The notes below the pieces were generated by a model. It searched no databases. It was not told where the DNA came from and saw nothing but the letters and a program-made list of their open reading frames with translations. A stretch of 64,000 bases of DNA. It comes from Tubulanus polymorphus. Lineage: Eukaryota; Nemertea; Palaeonemertea; Tubulaniformes; Tubulanidae. This document shows, piece after piece, positions 1-14,791 of this stretch. Location of the stretch: the NCBI RefSeq assembly GCF_964204645.1, contig NC_134026.1, forward strand, positions 23,888,650-23,952,649. Direction: 5' to 3'. Numbering within the stretch: position 1 is the stretch's first letter; every line of letters begins with the position of its first letter. The position numbers and the translations under genes were made by a program.

Positions 1-1591
1 CTGCCTAGTTCGGCTTTGATAACGCATCTCGTTTCGTATTCCCAGTAGTTATTTTTTCAGCATCATCGACCAAGCGTAGAAAATATGACCAGCGCATACA
101 GAACACAAGCGGCTTGTACTGAACCAGGTCGCGTTGCATAGTGTCATTATAGAATATCAGTTTTATTTCAAGATTCACAATATTTCGGACCAGCATTTTT
201 ATGGAATTGTGACCTGAATGCGTTGCCTCGGTTTTCTGGGTTTCATCGCGTCCCACAGTCTATTATTTTTACTTTCGTCAGTTCTCAAGAAATGAGTTCT
301 TACATAGGGCTCACTGGTCCATGATTGACAAGAGTGAACGTCTTAATGGAGTTTTAATGAAATGGCCCTTCGTAAATGTGTTTTGCCATTTTGTAGACAG
401 GTGGCGCAGTTATGGATCGGTGAATCATCACCGTTTATAACTTGATAAATACGCAAGTCAGTATACGAAAAGGATGCGCTGGTAACCGATGAAGTAATAA
501 ACCATAAAAAAATCAGAACAAATGAAATCAGAAGGTTTCTACGCAGGAAACTAACCGATTATCGTATCCTGGCACTATATTCGATGATGGATCGTCACCG
601 GAATGTCATCTTAATCACGTTAGTATATACTGATTCAGTGACCAATCGACTGATGTCGATTATGAAGATGCCATTTGTACGTATAATAAATGAGACGAAA
701 CGCGGCTAATACATGTCAAAATGATGCTATTAATCACTAAGGTTGACACGCAGTTTCGTTATTATCTCTCATAACCTGATCTAATTTCTATCGGACGACA
801 ATGAAATCTACTTGTTGATTTATTCATGAATGTGTGGTTGAGATTTTCGGCGATCCAAAAAATGTACGTTTATTTATGCAGATGCTCTCAGTGAATATAC
901 GTGTAACCTGCAACAAGCGGGATTACACACGCGTATCATGGGCTAAACTCCCAACTAATGAATGAATAAAGATATTCTCCTAACCATCAGATAACTTCCA
1001 TGTAGACAACGTAAATACGCGCAGCCCTAAATATTCTTTGAATGAAAAGTATTCATGTTGCAGTAAAAAAACAGGCGATTACAGCGATATACCGAAGGTG
1101 AAGAGTAGGATAATTGCTTTGACTTTCTTGGCGACTCATACTTAACACCTGCCGTGACCCGGACTGGGTACGCGATATTTAACAGTCGTTGCAGGTGAAA
1201 TTCACCGTCTCGTTTGGTTGTGAAGGGCAATTTTGATGGATGGAGGTGTTACATTTCCATTAGTTGCAGAGCAGTAACATCAATGCATAAGTTGTCACCC
1301 GGTGCACGCTATAAACTAAAACTGATTGATGTCGACTTGAAAGAGATATACAAACAGACGACAACAACGATGAACTATAAAAGTGAAGTAGATTCTCGAT
1401 TCTTCTTCAGTGCAAACCTATCAAAATGTTCTTGTACTCTGCAAAAAGATGTCAGCTTGTATATAGTCTATATAGAAACGCAATAAATGGAACAAAATGT
1501 TCAAATGCTTGGAAGTAAATATGTTCTTTATCCTTTGTGATCAACCGAGAAGGTTGTCGAAGCAGGTCACAGCCATGACTTATTCACCATA

Positions 1592-1716
1592 TCAGTTGTT
1601 CAATATTGGTTAAAGTTAACTAGTGGATAGTTGACAAAGTGAAAATAAAATGTATTGTTAACATGGTGTCTATCCAGTGGTTAACTATAACTAACCTTTG
1701 GGCAGCCGACCCCTGA
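1592..1716. repeat. Degenerate MITE-like inverted repeat
   Basis: The left part (GTTAACTAGTGGATAGTTGA) closely matches the left interior of the intronic element at 49,750-49,882, and the right part ends in a decayed reverse complement (GGTTAACTATAACTAACC, then CGACCCCTG). It is therefore an older copy of the same family in the intergenic region. The ends are approximate and no target-site duplication is clear. Confidence 0.6.
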
Positions 1717-2238
1717 AGGACATTTCGTAAAAACAAATAAGAACCCTTATCTATTCACTACTATTTGAAATACTTTTCCTTGTTAGTGTATATAACGTGT
1801 CATCGCCCAGATCGAGATACTCAGAATTACGAGTCAATTTCTCAATGACATTGTATCTGAAACATCGATATATTGGACTTTTACACGAGTTTAGAGCTTT
1901 TCTCAATGGACATCGTTCGGAAGTCTTGATGCAAGACGAATCTGCTGGGCTTAGAGCGCGAAAGTAATAGCCCGAAGGAAAGTTTTAACTATTAAGCGAT
2001 TGAGACGGAATACAATGGTGTATTATGATTCCCTTTCAAGCCTCAAATAGGATAACGAGTTCAATTTCCTATACCACCTGGGGTTGATTAAAGATTAACT
2101 CATTCGTTTGTCAATATTTTTGAAAACTCCACCGAACAACTTGACAATCCGAACAAGGGGAATGTTACATGGAAAGCGAAAAGTCAAGGCCTAACGGATA
2201 TCACGTGATACGAGTTTCCAACACAAAAACTTGTCTCA

Positions 2239-2570
2239 TCCACACTGAGAATAAGAAAGAGTCTGAAATTGTTTCTCGAGCCAATATTTCATTCGATGTT
2301 ACTGCACCCTCCTAGTCATCTTCAGAACTATCAAAGTTATAACAAAATTATAATATGTATGTATCAATCCGCTGTTATATACTGTTTATTAAGATGTTAT
2401 ACTAAGTAGGGGTAATAAACAACATAAAACAGTTGGATTGTATACATAACTGTATCTCATTATTTTGTCATAAATCTATTAGTCCTGAAGATGACTTTTA
2501 TGAGGATGTAGTTGAAACGACGAATAAAGCTCGAGGAAACATTTCGGTTTCTTTTTAGTGTGGGATGTTA
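2239..2570. repeat. MITE-like element with imperfect terminal inverted repeats
   Basis: The left arm begins near CATCCACACTGAGAATAAG and the right arm, read in reverse complement, begins CATCCCACACTAAAAAG. About 80 nt of each arm align with mismatches, down to an internal TCATCTTCAG / CTGAAGATGA pair. The centre is AT-rich and encodes nothing. The internal CCTGAAGATGAC...GTTGAAACG signature is shared with the elements at 14,792 and 31,812, so these form one loose family. Ends are approximate. Confidence 0.7.
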
Positions 2571-5500
2571 TGCTGTCGTTACAGCACGGATTGAGAATGT
2601 TGAATCAATGGTAATAATGTCTCATAATATCGAAAAATGATCAAAACCTTAAGATCCATTGACTCACTCACATTCGCATGAATATCGTAAATAAAAAACT
2701 TTCAGAATTCGGGGAAGTGAAGCGGTAATAACCACTGAGTCCGGGGTCGTTTAATCGCGAACCGTGAATTATATAGATATTTTGTTAGTATTTGATCATA
2801 TTCCTTACAAAATAGCGACAAATATCTATGGCCTTTACTAAACGTTATTTACGTGTGATAAAGGTAGTCATTTTTGTTTATATATCTACGATATCTCCAA
2901 CTATAAGTAGAGGCGGGTCTATAGTGATGAAATTATCAGTGCTGCAACCGAACATACCAGTCGCTCCAATATTCCTCATCTTCAAGTACTGATGTTGGTC
3001 GTTACCATGGAAACCCGATTTACCAATCAATGAGGTGAAAGATCTGTAATATACATAAACATTACCTATAAATTTACGTTGATTGACAAGCACTGGTTTC
3101 GACGATGTTCCGACAGTAGCGCCCTATATTTCATGTTTTGAAATGATTCGTATGGTTTTCAATGTAAAGGATACCGACATTGAAATAAAAATCTATTTAT
3201 TTTTGATGATAAATATCCGGGAATGCGTGATGAATAGATTGTGTGGAGTAAATATTCTAAAACATGTTATTGAAACGTTCACAGTATCACTGCACCACAA
3301 GCTACGGAAATGATTTGGCTGCGACAATTTTCTCGATACTGCCGCGTCTGAAATTGAAAATCTTCATCTCAATTATAGTTTTCTCATTTTCGTCACAGCT
3401 CGAAATCAGTAGCATATCTCCGGTTTCAATTTACTGGAATTTTGTCGCAGATTGTGCGTAATGTCATTGCGAAAGTTATTGCCGATGTGCATAAGAACGG
3501 ATTATGCCCGCAATCATTGCGATGGAACCGCCTAAATTGACGAGTTTCGAATTAGTGTTTGTACACTCACTGATGGTATCACGACGCCGTGTAATTCGGA
3601 TCGCCCGTAACGAGATGAAATATGAAATTTTGCGCATAATAGATATATACAGGTGTGCAAATATCACCGCTAGCGTGCGTCAGGGCTGGGCTTGTCGGGA
3701 ACTGCTAAAAGCGCGCGCTGAGGAAGACGTGACTGAAGTAAGCCATAAAAACGCGCCGTTGAAATGGCAACCATTATGCTGGAATAGGTATCCAGAGAGC
3801 CATCAGATGCCTATATATTAATCTTGCTAGATTATCTACTTATGTTAATGTGAGTAAGGCGATGTCGATTCCCTCTTGTCGACCAGTTACGCATTGTCGA
3901 CGCATCGACCATTTTAATGGCGCTATGGCGCTGCACATCGGATATTTATTGCTGAAACAGGACACTTGCGGTAATATTTTTTCGAAATTATGTTCTACCA
4001 GTGGCAGGTTTTACGGCCGAGCAGCGCGGCGATCGAGCTCAGGCCGCACCAACACGATGATTATAAAGTCGAAAAGAAAAAGCAACGCGGTGATTATCGC
4101 GTACATTCATCTTCCAACGCATAATTCAGAATTCCTACGAAAATCCCAAGTAAACGTCGCTAAATCTTTCTTGGAGTTAAAAGAAAAATTATGGACACCG
4201 TAAATATTTCTACCACGAAGTATGCACCCCAGGTTGTACTTAAATGACAACGTGAACCTCTATGTCTATAAAAATACTTATGGCCCCAATGAACACTTTG
4301 AACACACTTTGAACACTTTATTTTTCAAATATAATTTACAGCATAGTGTACAAAGCATAATACAAAATACAGTAAATTAAATACAGTACAATGAAATATA
4401 TTTTTTTTTTCATTATACTATCCGATGTCTTTCCGAAAAAAAAGAACACTGCATAGATCTTGATTCCATATTGTAGACCACGAATCGTCCAATGGAGCAT
4501 AATCTAGGATATGCACAAACGCAGCCAAGCACAAATGCGATTGTATCAGCGATATAAGAACGTCAACTATCCCATCTATTATAATTAATAACTCGTCTCG
4601 CATGTTTGACAACAGTTAACTAGTTTGACCCCAACTGGAAGCACAAACGCGTTTGCCGGCGCAGAGATTCTCCGAGTCGGCAGACGACCGAGTCAGGTCC
4701 ACTGTCGAAACTTTGCTAGAAATCCAAGGCTATGTTCATTTTGGTCCTTCCAATTAAACGTAGTACCCAAGTTATGACCCGTGAAATCGTTTCCTTGTTT
4801 TTTAATGGCATTTATTTCTCATATCCATGTGTATGCATTAGCGAAATGGTATGAGTGATCGCTTTTATCCCGAAAGACGAACGAATAAACTATACCCATG
4901 ATTTTCATGAACAGATAATACCGACACGATGTAATGATAAGAGAAAGCTGTACCCAGTCCTGAGTATATTATAATTAATACTTAAAACTATCGAATAATG
5001 GAATTGATCAGGACAGGTTACACTATTTCATAAAGGTGGTTTCATAGGTCAAGCAAAACTGGATGAGCTGTGTGACCATTCGTACATATAAAAATATAGA
5101 TGCATGATTATACAAATTAATCATAACCACGATCACGGCCACCGGAGCAGCTGAGAATCGTTTATAGTAATTTTACAAAATTGTTTGATTGCCGGCACAG
5201 AAAAGCCCAATCAGTCAGATAATACCTCGAAATAATCGACTTCAACCCGTTAAGGACATGCTCCAGGATTCTTCAGTAAATAAACCTCGATTAGGGAGGC
5301 GGGGTTATCATTTGTTTTGGTGATTGAATATATTTGGTAAACAAACACTAAACACGTATTTTCCTCAATTGGCAATTTGACGAACGAGGATACCGCTACA
5401 ACAAAAAATATCAGCCTATTAAAAGGTAATCATTGAATGAATGCATCGTGTAAATAAGGGAAATGAGCGTCATTAGGCATTAAATTCTTCGACGGTTATA

Positions 5501-8500
5501 TCAAGGAATAGGACTGTTTAAAGCAACGCCAAGAATGAATGTCTCGAAGGAAATTTAGGATATCCTATCAGAGGACTTTGCGGGCATGTAACAGCGAAAC
5601 TAGGTAATTCTTCGGACTTAAGTTAACGCTGTGAATAGAAACATGGATAAACGTTTCGACAAAAAATGATAGTATTTAACATCAACTTCCTAAATAACAA
5701 ATAATTACCACCAGCGAAATTAACCCGCATATTATGTACAGCAAAAAATATGTTGAAACTATCGTAATTTCCTATAGTCTCTGGGTCACGATGGAATAAT
5801 TTCTGATAATAGTACATATCGACGACTACCCTCAACTCGGTTAGAGCGGTTCTGTCACTCAGAACAGTAACGTCATTCATAATTAGCAAAAATAGGAACA
5901 GATTGTTCTCTTGTCATTTTGCTTCTAGATTTGAGTATTTACGACCTCAATCTCCCTTAATCTCTGTCAATCCTGAAGATAAAATAAGGTATATGCTTTA
6001 AGGAAAATGCTAAATCAAATCTACACCACACTTCGATGCTTTGTTCGTATAAGTATATTTATATGATGCAAGAATGAGATGGCATTCGTGAGTGTGCAAT
6101 GCTTGCAGTGCATTTTCCCTACGGTTTATGGATCGAACCGAAATGACAAATCTGATCAACTGTTTTGCCAGACACGACATCGATCGTCGGACGATCACGC
6201 AGGCCAAATATTGGTCCCGTGGAAACACTGTCAAGAGTAGCCTGCCATGACAGATAACAGGCTAATCCTGATCGATAGCCAAATCCATCTTAGTCCGGAA
6301 TACAATTGCCTGATGATATCTCAATGCAGAAAATTAATTTTATTGAGCTAGCATGAAAATGCAATTTGATACGATCTCCCCGGCAGCACTGGCTGATTGA
6401 CAGTGGTCGGCGTGACGGCTAAGATAGCGCGAGGACATTCTGACGAACGAAATCGGAAAAGTTCGTTTTTTGACAGGGCCAGGTTTTATCAGCGGCAGTG
6501 CGACGCTGTTGTGTAATTGTTCGGAGATGTTCGACAGCTGAAGCCAATTTAGCTCAGTTTTAATGGAACGAGATACCGACCGTGGTTGACTTGTCTTTTT
6601 AACGCCGAATCAGCGCCTCCACGTTCGACTACGACAGCAATGATGTTGTGTATACGTACATTGGAAGTAGTTTTAGTTATCACGACATGCCAACCGCACC
6701 TGAAATCTAGATGATTTAAATCTATTCATAACGTCTCCTTGTGGCCATCTTTGAACAGGTCATGTTAGCGCTAGATGGCTGTGCGGGAGACAGGTCTGTA
6801 ATTACTTGCCAGCAACTCGAGTGGCTTAAGCGTTCGAATGGCCGGTAAATACTTTAATAACTACGGACCACTTCCGTGTCAACTGATTTAACGACTGTCG
6901 GATCACGAACATTACAATTCCAGTTTCCTTTCCTTGTGATTCTGGTGATGATAATGAGAGCGTATTTTAGGTTTTGGGAAACAATATCCGATAATGTCTG
7001 CTTTTTGGTTTTGCATCATCTAAAGCATGACCAATCGTAGAATATTGGGGGGATTGAGGGCAGACTATAAGCGTCGGTGAGTAATGCAGCAGACCAGACC
7101 TTTGCTACTGATACTATTGTACATGTTACGCGGCGATGAAAGAATCCGTTGTAATAATCGATTGGGTCGTTCTTTTTTACGGAAATCACAGCGGAGGGCC
7201 ATTCTGTAAAAATCTCAAAGATATATTCATCAGTTAAAATTGCCATCGATCGCGTCTCGTCGTCTCGTTGGGTGTCTTCCCAAACGTGTTGTTCGCGTCT
7301 CTTCGAGCAGAATTTCCATTTCCTCGGCGGCGACGGTTCGCTGAAAGTATAATGATTTAACAGAACCGGTGCCCAATAGTCAGAGCCAAGGCCCCGCGTT
7401 AAAAAGTACCACGTCGTGCGCAGTATACAGTAGTCTACAATTGAAGCGTCGCTAACTTAATGCGCTGGTGACTTTTAAAAAGCAACTGGTCAGAAGAAAA
7501 TGGATTACAATGGGTCGTTGTTATTCAGGAGATTTTTTCAGTGATGCGAAAAATCAGCCCACAGTAAAAGATGCCGGTTAATCCCCCGACGTGAAGCGTT
7601 AAGACACTAGACGTTCGTCTTGTGTCCATTGTACAACGGAGGACGTCACACTGGCCCACGTTTCTATTGATTTCACATTTTCCAATTAAATTTTCACTAA
7701 AGCTAATTATCTTAGAAGACTCAGTTCGCTCACCGGGGAACTGGAAATGAAGTCGAGTATCAAGGCTACGAAATGAAAGGTTATTCGTTCAATAAGACAA
7801 AATTAAGTGCTGTATCAGTGCCTGTTTCAGTTTTCGTCGTATAGTCATGAAAAATATGCTTTAAATCTGGAAGCCATTAACTCGATCGACGTCGCTGGGA
7901 TTTCAAATGATAAACGAGAATGAAATCGCACTTGAAACATGTCATAATATTGGGATTTGATGATATACTACTTCCATTATCGATATCATGACATTATAGC
8001 TATTGTTCAAACTTCACAGTCTTTGCTTAAACCATCGTTAATCCATTGAATTTATCAACATCAATTAAAAGCACGCTCGCAGCCGACACTGGCTAACTAA
8101 ACACTAACGCGCCACCACTGAATTAATATTTGCTAACAGAAATGAATTAGGATTTATAACTTTGCCGTCCAGGAAATTCTCAAATTTCAGAGACGCCTGA
8201 TCCCTTGACGGTCGTATATAGTGTTTTTAGTTGATTTAACCAGATTGCTTTTAACAATCTGAACGATATGCGCGACGCAAAGCGTATTCGGGAAAAAGAA
8301 TCTGGTTTAACGTGATCTATAAACGACGCAGTAACGAAGTTTATGTACGTACCTGGTAATAGAACCAAAAATCTTATGACTATCATTGAAACCTTGTTAA
8401 AACAATTTCCAATTGTATGCAACACATCTAATTACCCTCCCATTATCGTGCATGGAAAAAATGAGATAAATTGTCATGTATATTGCGTTTCCATTTGAAA

Positions 8501-11500
8501 AAAACCCGAAAATATATATCAGCTTTTTCACGATTTTATCATCTTCAGTTGATAGTATTCAGTGTTTCCAAACAAATATGACCCGAAAGTCTCTTGAAAC
8601 ATCAATTATTCAATAATTGCCCACTTGGCAGTGAATGATCACTTTTTAATCTCGTCTCCAATAAATCAGGAGCGAACAGATTACTTGGCACGGGCATTAA
8701 TGGGGGCAAATATGACCAAGAAGCCTATTTGTGTTATGAAATATAGCTTAATTAGATACCATTAATTATGCTCACGATCGTAGAATGGACCCATAAAAGA
8801 TGTTTTAATAGTACGTTACCCGTAAGTGTACGGGCCATGTGTCATTGATGTGATATTTGTTATTAATGCAATATCACGTATACGTCCTCCACCAAATTTC
8901 TATAAAATGCGATTATTTACGATAATTCCTCGAGATGGTAACGCCACTATAAGCTGTGAATTTTTTACAAGTCGATATAAAAAGCAATAGCCAATGGCCA
9001 ATTATTTCAGTTTCTAATAGCTTTTCGAAAAAACATCTTTCAACATTGTAGATGATATTATATATTGTTCATTTCATTAACCATGGACTTTTGTAAACAT
9101 GTACTATAGTCCATGCAGCAACGCATAAACTTTATTTTCAAATATTACACCTACAAATGGAACGGTGTTATGACGATGACATTAGAATGGATAAGGTTAT
9201 GATGGCCGCCGAGAAGCTAGTCCATGGCCCCTGCAGTCACATTACTTTACGGCGTAATTATGCGTAATATTTGAAAAACCCTTGAAACAGACTCCGTGTT
9301 GAAATAGTCAGGTGCTCGAAGGCTGGGATAGTAAATAAAAACCGATCACGCCATTAACGTAGAGTAATGAATTATTGTTCATCTGTTTAACAAAATTATC
9401 GATACCAGGTGCGAAACAGCTCTCGTCAAATATTGGATTATCTAACTGACAATGGGGACTGAAAAACGCGTACATTATAAAGATATTTTCATATCAGTTA
9501 TAGAGATTCCCCAGATAGCAAGAAAGGGCGCGACACCGCTGTTCCGCCATTAATAGAGACTGGTACCTACAGGCTGGCCCAAGAGTATTGCGTGCCGTCA
9601 TAAAACACAAATAGATGCTGCAGATACAAATATCCTTCTATTCACCAAGTCAACTGATGTCATCTCTATTGGGTATCGCCGGTGACGATACATTTTAAAT
9701 GTATAATTGCAGCTACGTGCGATAACGACCACATTACCGTGGCTGCTTTATGATCCCGATACATAAAACGGGCGCGGAACTTAGACGGCGCGGCATCCCC
9801 GGGGACCAGCGCGCGCATCAAAATGCAAATAAATGACATTCGGAGTCAAATTTGATAAGACGCTAATGCTTTGAAGCGGCTGTCTTCGCAAATCCGACGG
9901 CAGGCTAGAACGCCGTGGAGGATGTACCAAACGACATGAAATGATAACCAATCCCCGTGATCCAAAGGCTCAATTTTAGCTTTGATGATCGCGCGACGGT
10001 AAGACAAAAATCGATCATTCTTCCAAGAAACCCAGCATAAGGCGTCAGAATTTATTTTCGTGAGATGATAAGATTGTGTACTGAGCACAATACTAGATCG
10101 GTCACCGTTCAGCGGTATTTTCCCAATAAGATCGTCAACGTCAACAATATTTAGAGGTCGGAGAAGGACGACTTCTAACGCTACAAGGTGTTGTTCCTAG
10201 ATTAGACAATGAAATTCTATATTTAAAAAAAATCCGCTCGCCTGTCGTTTATACTTTGATATAAGATCCAACGCTAAAAGCTTTACACGCCATGAATCAA
10301 AGAGACACATCTCAGATAAAAACAAGACACATTTGCCCACTCGACTTATTCCGCACCACTGACATTGTCAGTTTCCTACTGAAAATCGAGGACATCTTCT
10401 ATAAAACTAATTCGAGTGGTGACAAAAACAGTAAGGCACTGGATTTCAGTTATTGTGGTCGCTGAACTCGACTCGACAGGAAGTGTGTATCCGTGTCCAG
10501 CGACCATGAAAATATCCATTAGGTTTTATCGTAGTAGTATGGCGCAATGCTCCCGAGACCTGTAACTTCAAAGCTCTGCCCACCAGCGATTTTCGAGCGT
10601 CGGCGAAGCGAAATAATTATAACATTTGCACTCAATAACTTTACGGTGTTCGTTTCAAACAATGACTTCTTGCCACGCAGCAATGGAGGACCAAATGTTT
10701 GGAAAGTTCCAAGTGTGAGTTGATCACACTGGGTTATAGTCTTCACCCTTAATGGAACTCCTCAAATGTATTGAGGAATTGTAAAATCGTTGACCATCAG
10801 ACCGATAAAAAGTCAGATCCTTAAAAATCTATGTTATTCCGGTCTTCAAGAAAGGCTTGTCATACTGATTTGACGTGCCGATAAAGACATATCTATCGAA
10901 AGATTTGATCAGATTTATCTCTCCTTATCTAGTGACTGGACATGAGCGTTTTGTTTTCTTTTCATTATCGAATTGAAACTACCCTAGATTACCGCATGTT
11001 ATACTTGGCAAAAGCAAGTCAATCAATCCTTCGCTACATATTTCTCGACTAACATTTTGTACAGAGCTCACTGCGTTTTCGTTTTTCGTTGATATGTAAG
11101 GAAACATTAAATTTTCCATAATTCCCATATACAAGCCGAGCTAAATTACTGTTAGACACATAAACAGTAACGAAAAAGATTATCGTTATCGTGTCGGTCC
11201 AATCGAAGAAAATATGTGGACCTATCTCTGAAAATGATATTGCCGCCAGTCTTGTGGTCGTATTCGAGTTGACTGCACAGTTAGTCGTCGACATGACGCT
11301 AATATCATGTGATGATTCAATCAATTCCAAGTCTTCACCGCCGACTGATGATCCTACAAAATCTAATTTGGCTCGTATCATCTTGCAGAAGGTCCCTGCA
11401 TACATCAAGAAGTAATTAACTCTTCAGTTTCATGAGTTGTCACAACTGGTGTATGTAAGTCAGTGCAATTGATGTGTCGTATACTGTAGCTTTTTGTCAA

Positions 11501-14500
11501 TAAGGCGACCGCATTCTCATTTTTAAGAAGGTTACACTCAACGAAAACTGGGTTAATATTTCGCTATTAATCATACGTTTTATCATGCCGTATATTCTGC
11601 GAAGACGACACAATCCAATACGTCCGATCAAATCAAATTCAAATGCTGGTACATGCGTATACATCGACAATAAGGTCACAACAACATTGCTAGGCATATT
11701 TTGGAAAAAAAACACAATTTTGGATAGCTACAGTACAAAACTGGTGAGAGAAGTGAGACGGGCGGATAATTTGAGAATTATCAATAACCATAATCATAAG
11801 TATATTAGATTAAATGCGACCCGCCGTAGAGTAGAAAACTCAAGGGGAACGTGTGCTTAACTTCATCCTGCAACTCCGGCGTTGCCCTCATAACAGTACC
11901 ACTTCAACATCTGCACAGCGTCGAGTCCCGGCGAATTCATAATCATATTGCAAGTTATAAGAAGCCAAAAGCACGAAGGACCCGCTATTATAGATCCAAG
12001 TACTTGCTAAGCTGAGGGAGATTTTATTTGCATAACTCTCGTCAGACACTTGAGGTAATCGAAGGGCATACTTCACGTAGCGATCTATCATAAGCCTGTC
12101 TCCACAACAAGGGCGAACGGATTCTTTAGGCATCTTAGTCGGAAGACGTCGAGAGCTCACACGGAGACTTGTGCACTACTTTTGACACAATCGAGGAAAT
12201 AGGCAAGAGATTCGAATGTTTACAAATCATACTGGAATTTCGGATTGCTCCACAGCGACTGGCGACGTGCTCAGAGATGCTTCACGGGAAGTCAAGTTTT
12301 ACTCGTGTACTGATGATGATAATGACGTATACGAGATGATTGGAAGTCGTGTGTTCGGGGTATGCGCGTTATCGCTAAGTCACATCAGGAACGGCAATGG
12401 CTGACTCAAGAACTTATATCAGCAGCACTCCGGGGATTTTGCGGTCTTAATAGCGCAATGATATACTGTAAGAGATGATTCCGAAATATAACGTTATCTA
12501 AACTGTAGTGCGCTCAGTCATATGAAAAGATTTGCCTACTCTGTACGAAACGATATTCGACAAACCAGAAAACCGTCTCCCGTTCTTAGGGCTGGATGCG
12601 AGCATCAAATGGGGACAGAGGGCTTGTGTTAAGAGGGGCTATGTAAGACTTATTCAAGCGTGAACTCCATCCCAAAAAACTGCTTGAAACTAATGAGAAA
12701 TACTGACACTCCGATTCCTATTACCGAAAAAATCGCAAACCCTTTGCGCTTGTCGATTCAAAAAATACCGTGATCGTGCAAATGAAAATAGTTGACAGTA
12801 AAAACAAAACGAATTTTAAGTGACTATCGCTGTTGTTCATGATTTGGCTGGCTATCATGTTTTAATAAGTACATTGAAAATCGCTTAACAAGAAATATTT
12901 CTCGTGTAGTGAAGTCCATATTTTATTTCTGGTGGGAAGCAGCCAATTAATGACGAAAGGAACGAGATCAGTATTTCAGTTTAGTTTTCTTAATTGCCTC
13001 GTTGTCGATTTATCGTGACGTTTCCTGCAGTTTCAAACGAGGAAGTCACGTGAACTGTGCAATCTTTAACCGTCGGTTAAACTGTATGCGCACGCACACC
13101 GCTGTATTCTCAACAAAGGTGAATGGCCTTTACTCTGAATCTAATGAAATAAAGAAAGTATTGCTGCAAAGCAGCGATAACGTTTTTTGCCTTAGAGGGC
13201 TGATTTTGGGATTCTTGGAGCCACCCTTTTCTCGCTCCAGCGGCTGAATTACAAATGGCATCGTTCGGCCATCACATCGGTGTCAGTCGATTTTGAATTC
13301 TGGAATTTCTATCGGAGTCACATCGTAGTTAGATTTTTATTGACTTTTCGGCTCGAATCCGGGAAGATTCAAATTCTTGCATCTAACGCTGTTGCAAAAA
13401 TGAATACCGGATTTCCTCAATGAAATTATTGCATTGTCGGGACACGCCTTTATGGGGAAATGAATACAGGCAAGCAATCACTATACGTAGTCTGTTCTTG
13501 CGGATAACTTTGAAAATTGGAAGATATATATTGATAATCATCATTACCAGAATACCAAAAGGTTTTCTGCGAAAAACAGAAAACCCTGATAACAATAAGG
13601 TTTCTATCGAGTGGACAAAAATTCCTGATTGTTTGAAGTAGCTGCTTTAAAGAACCAAACGCGGAACTGGGGCTATACTCCTCTAGGTGGTAGCTTCGCT
13701 CACAAAGCATACGACTAGAATAAATGATTTCATCATCACATCTCACATTGTACGTCGGCATTGAATATCTGAATGAATACACATACGTATATGTATATAT
13801 CAATCAGTGTTTTATGAACTGTTTAATATTGAATTAAGTCCGTGAAGAGGCATTGCATAAGTAGTTTATCGGAATTTATTACAATCTACGAATGAGACAT
13901 ATTCGTCGAGTTTACATCGGGAGCCAAACAGATGAAATGATTTTCACGTATAGCTGCTGGCGATCGGGGTTAATACACATGCGGGCATATAAATTAGATT
14001 TCCCTGTCAAGTATCATGGTCCGAGAAGATTTTATTACATTAATCAAGGGAATTTCCACGATTTATTCTTACAGCGGCAACGTCATTTCGTCCGAGTAAA
14101 ATAAATCGTGTGCCATGGTCATCGGGCAACTGGGATATTTGTCACTGACCATAACTGGATTTATTTGCGATAACAACTCAATGCGTGTATGCAAGCCCCG
14201 TGAGGGTAGAATCGTTGTCGCCACCTCGGCGACTGGAACGAGCTCGGCAGATGCCGCAGCGCCGACCGAGGGTCTGAACCCCGCGCGCGGTACGGCGTTT
14301 ATGGTGACACTGACAGGTGAAATGCGAGTAAAGGCCGTGCAATATATCCGCACGAACACGCAAGATTTCGATGAGACATTACGGTCGATGGAAGGTCTGT
14401 TCATTATAAAACTATTACATAAATGTCAGAATTGATGAAGTTGTGAGCCAAACCAGCCGATCCATTGTTACTGACGATCGACAGCGGTGTTTCAGTAGCA

Positions 14501-14791
14501 AATTAATTTCAAATCTCGACCGGCGTTGGTGAGCGGCATTTTGTCAAAGGAGTGACGTTGTGTCACATTGATGAATATTTCTGGCTGGAATGGAACTCGT
14601 TGCCCATTTGTTAACGTAGTAGACGAATTCATTATAATGAATGTATACATTATAAGATCAACTATACGGAGACAGAAACGTCATTAGATACTCAAAGCAA
14701 TATCGAAATCGTCGCTGATGGTCGGATTGCTTGACAGCAATATAACGATGGGAAGATCACGATTGGTAGAACACTATATCCGTGTTGACGC
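2571..14791. other. Gene-poor intergenic DNA
   Basis: No recognisable coding exon, RNA gene or repeat array was found on either strand. Open frames are short (at most about 120 codons), have no recognisable domain and often overlap open frames on the other strand. CpG dinucleotides are conspicuously frequent compared with the 27.6-55 kb gene block. Islands of mixed composition with homeodomain-like TAAT cores could be regulatory, but this cannot be shown without comparison to other species. Positions 1-1,591 look the same. Confidence 0.6.

Noticed and set aside
3504-4203. Two successive plus-strand frames of 105 and 117 codons
   Set aside because: Both use ATG but show no domain, no splice-site pairing and a random-like residue composition; the antisense strand is open as well.
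11049-11860. Overlapping frames on both strands
   Set aside because: Both strands are open over the same DNA with no recognisable motif, which is typical of moderately GC-balanced non-coding sequence.
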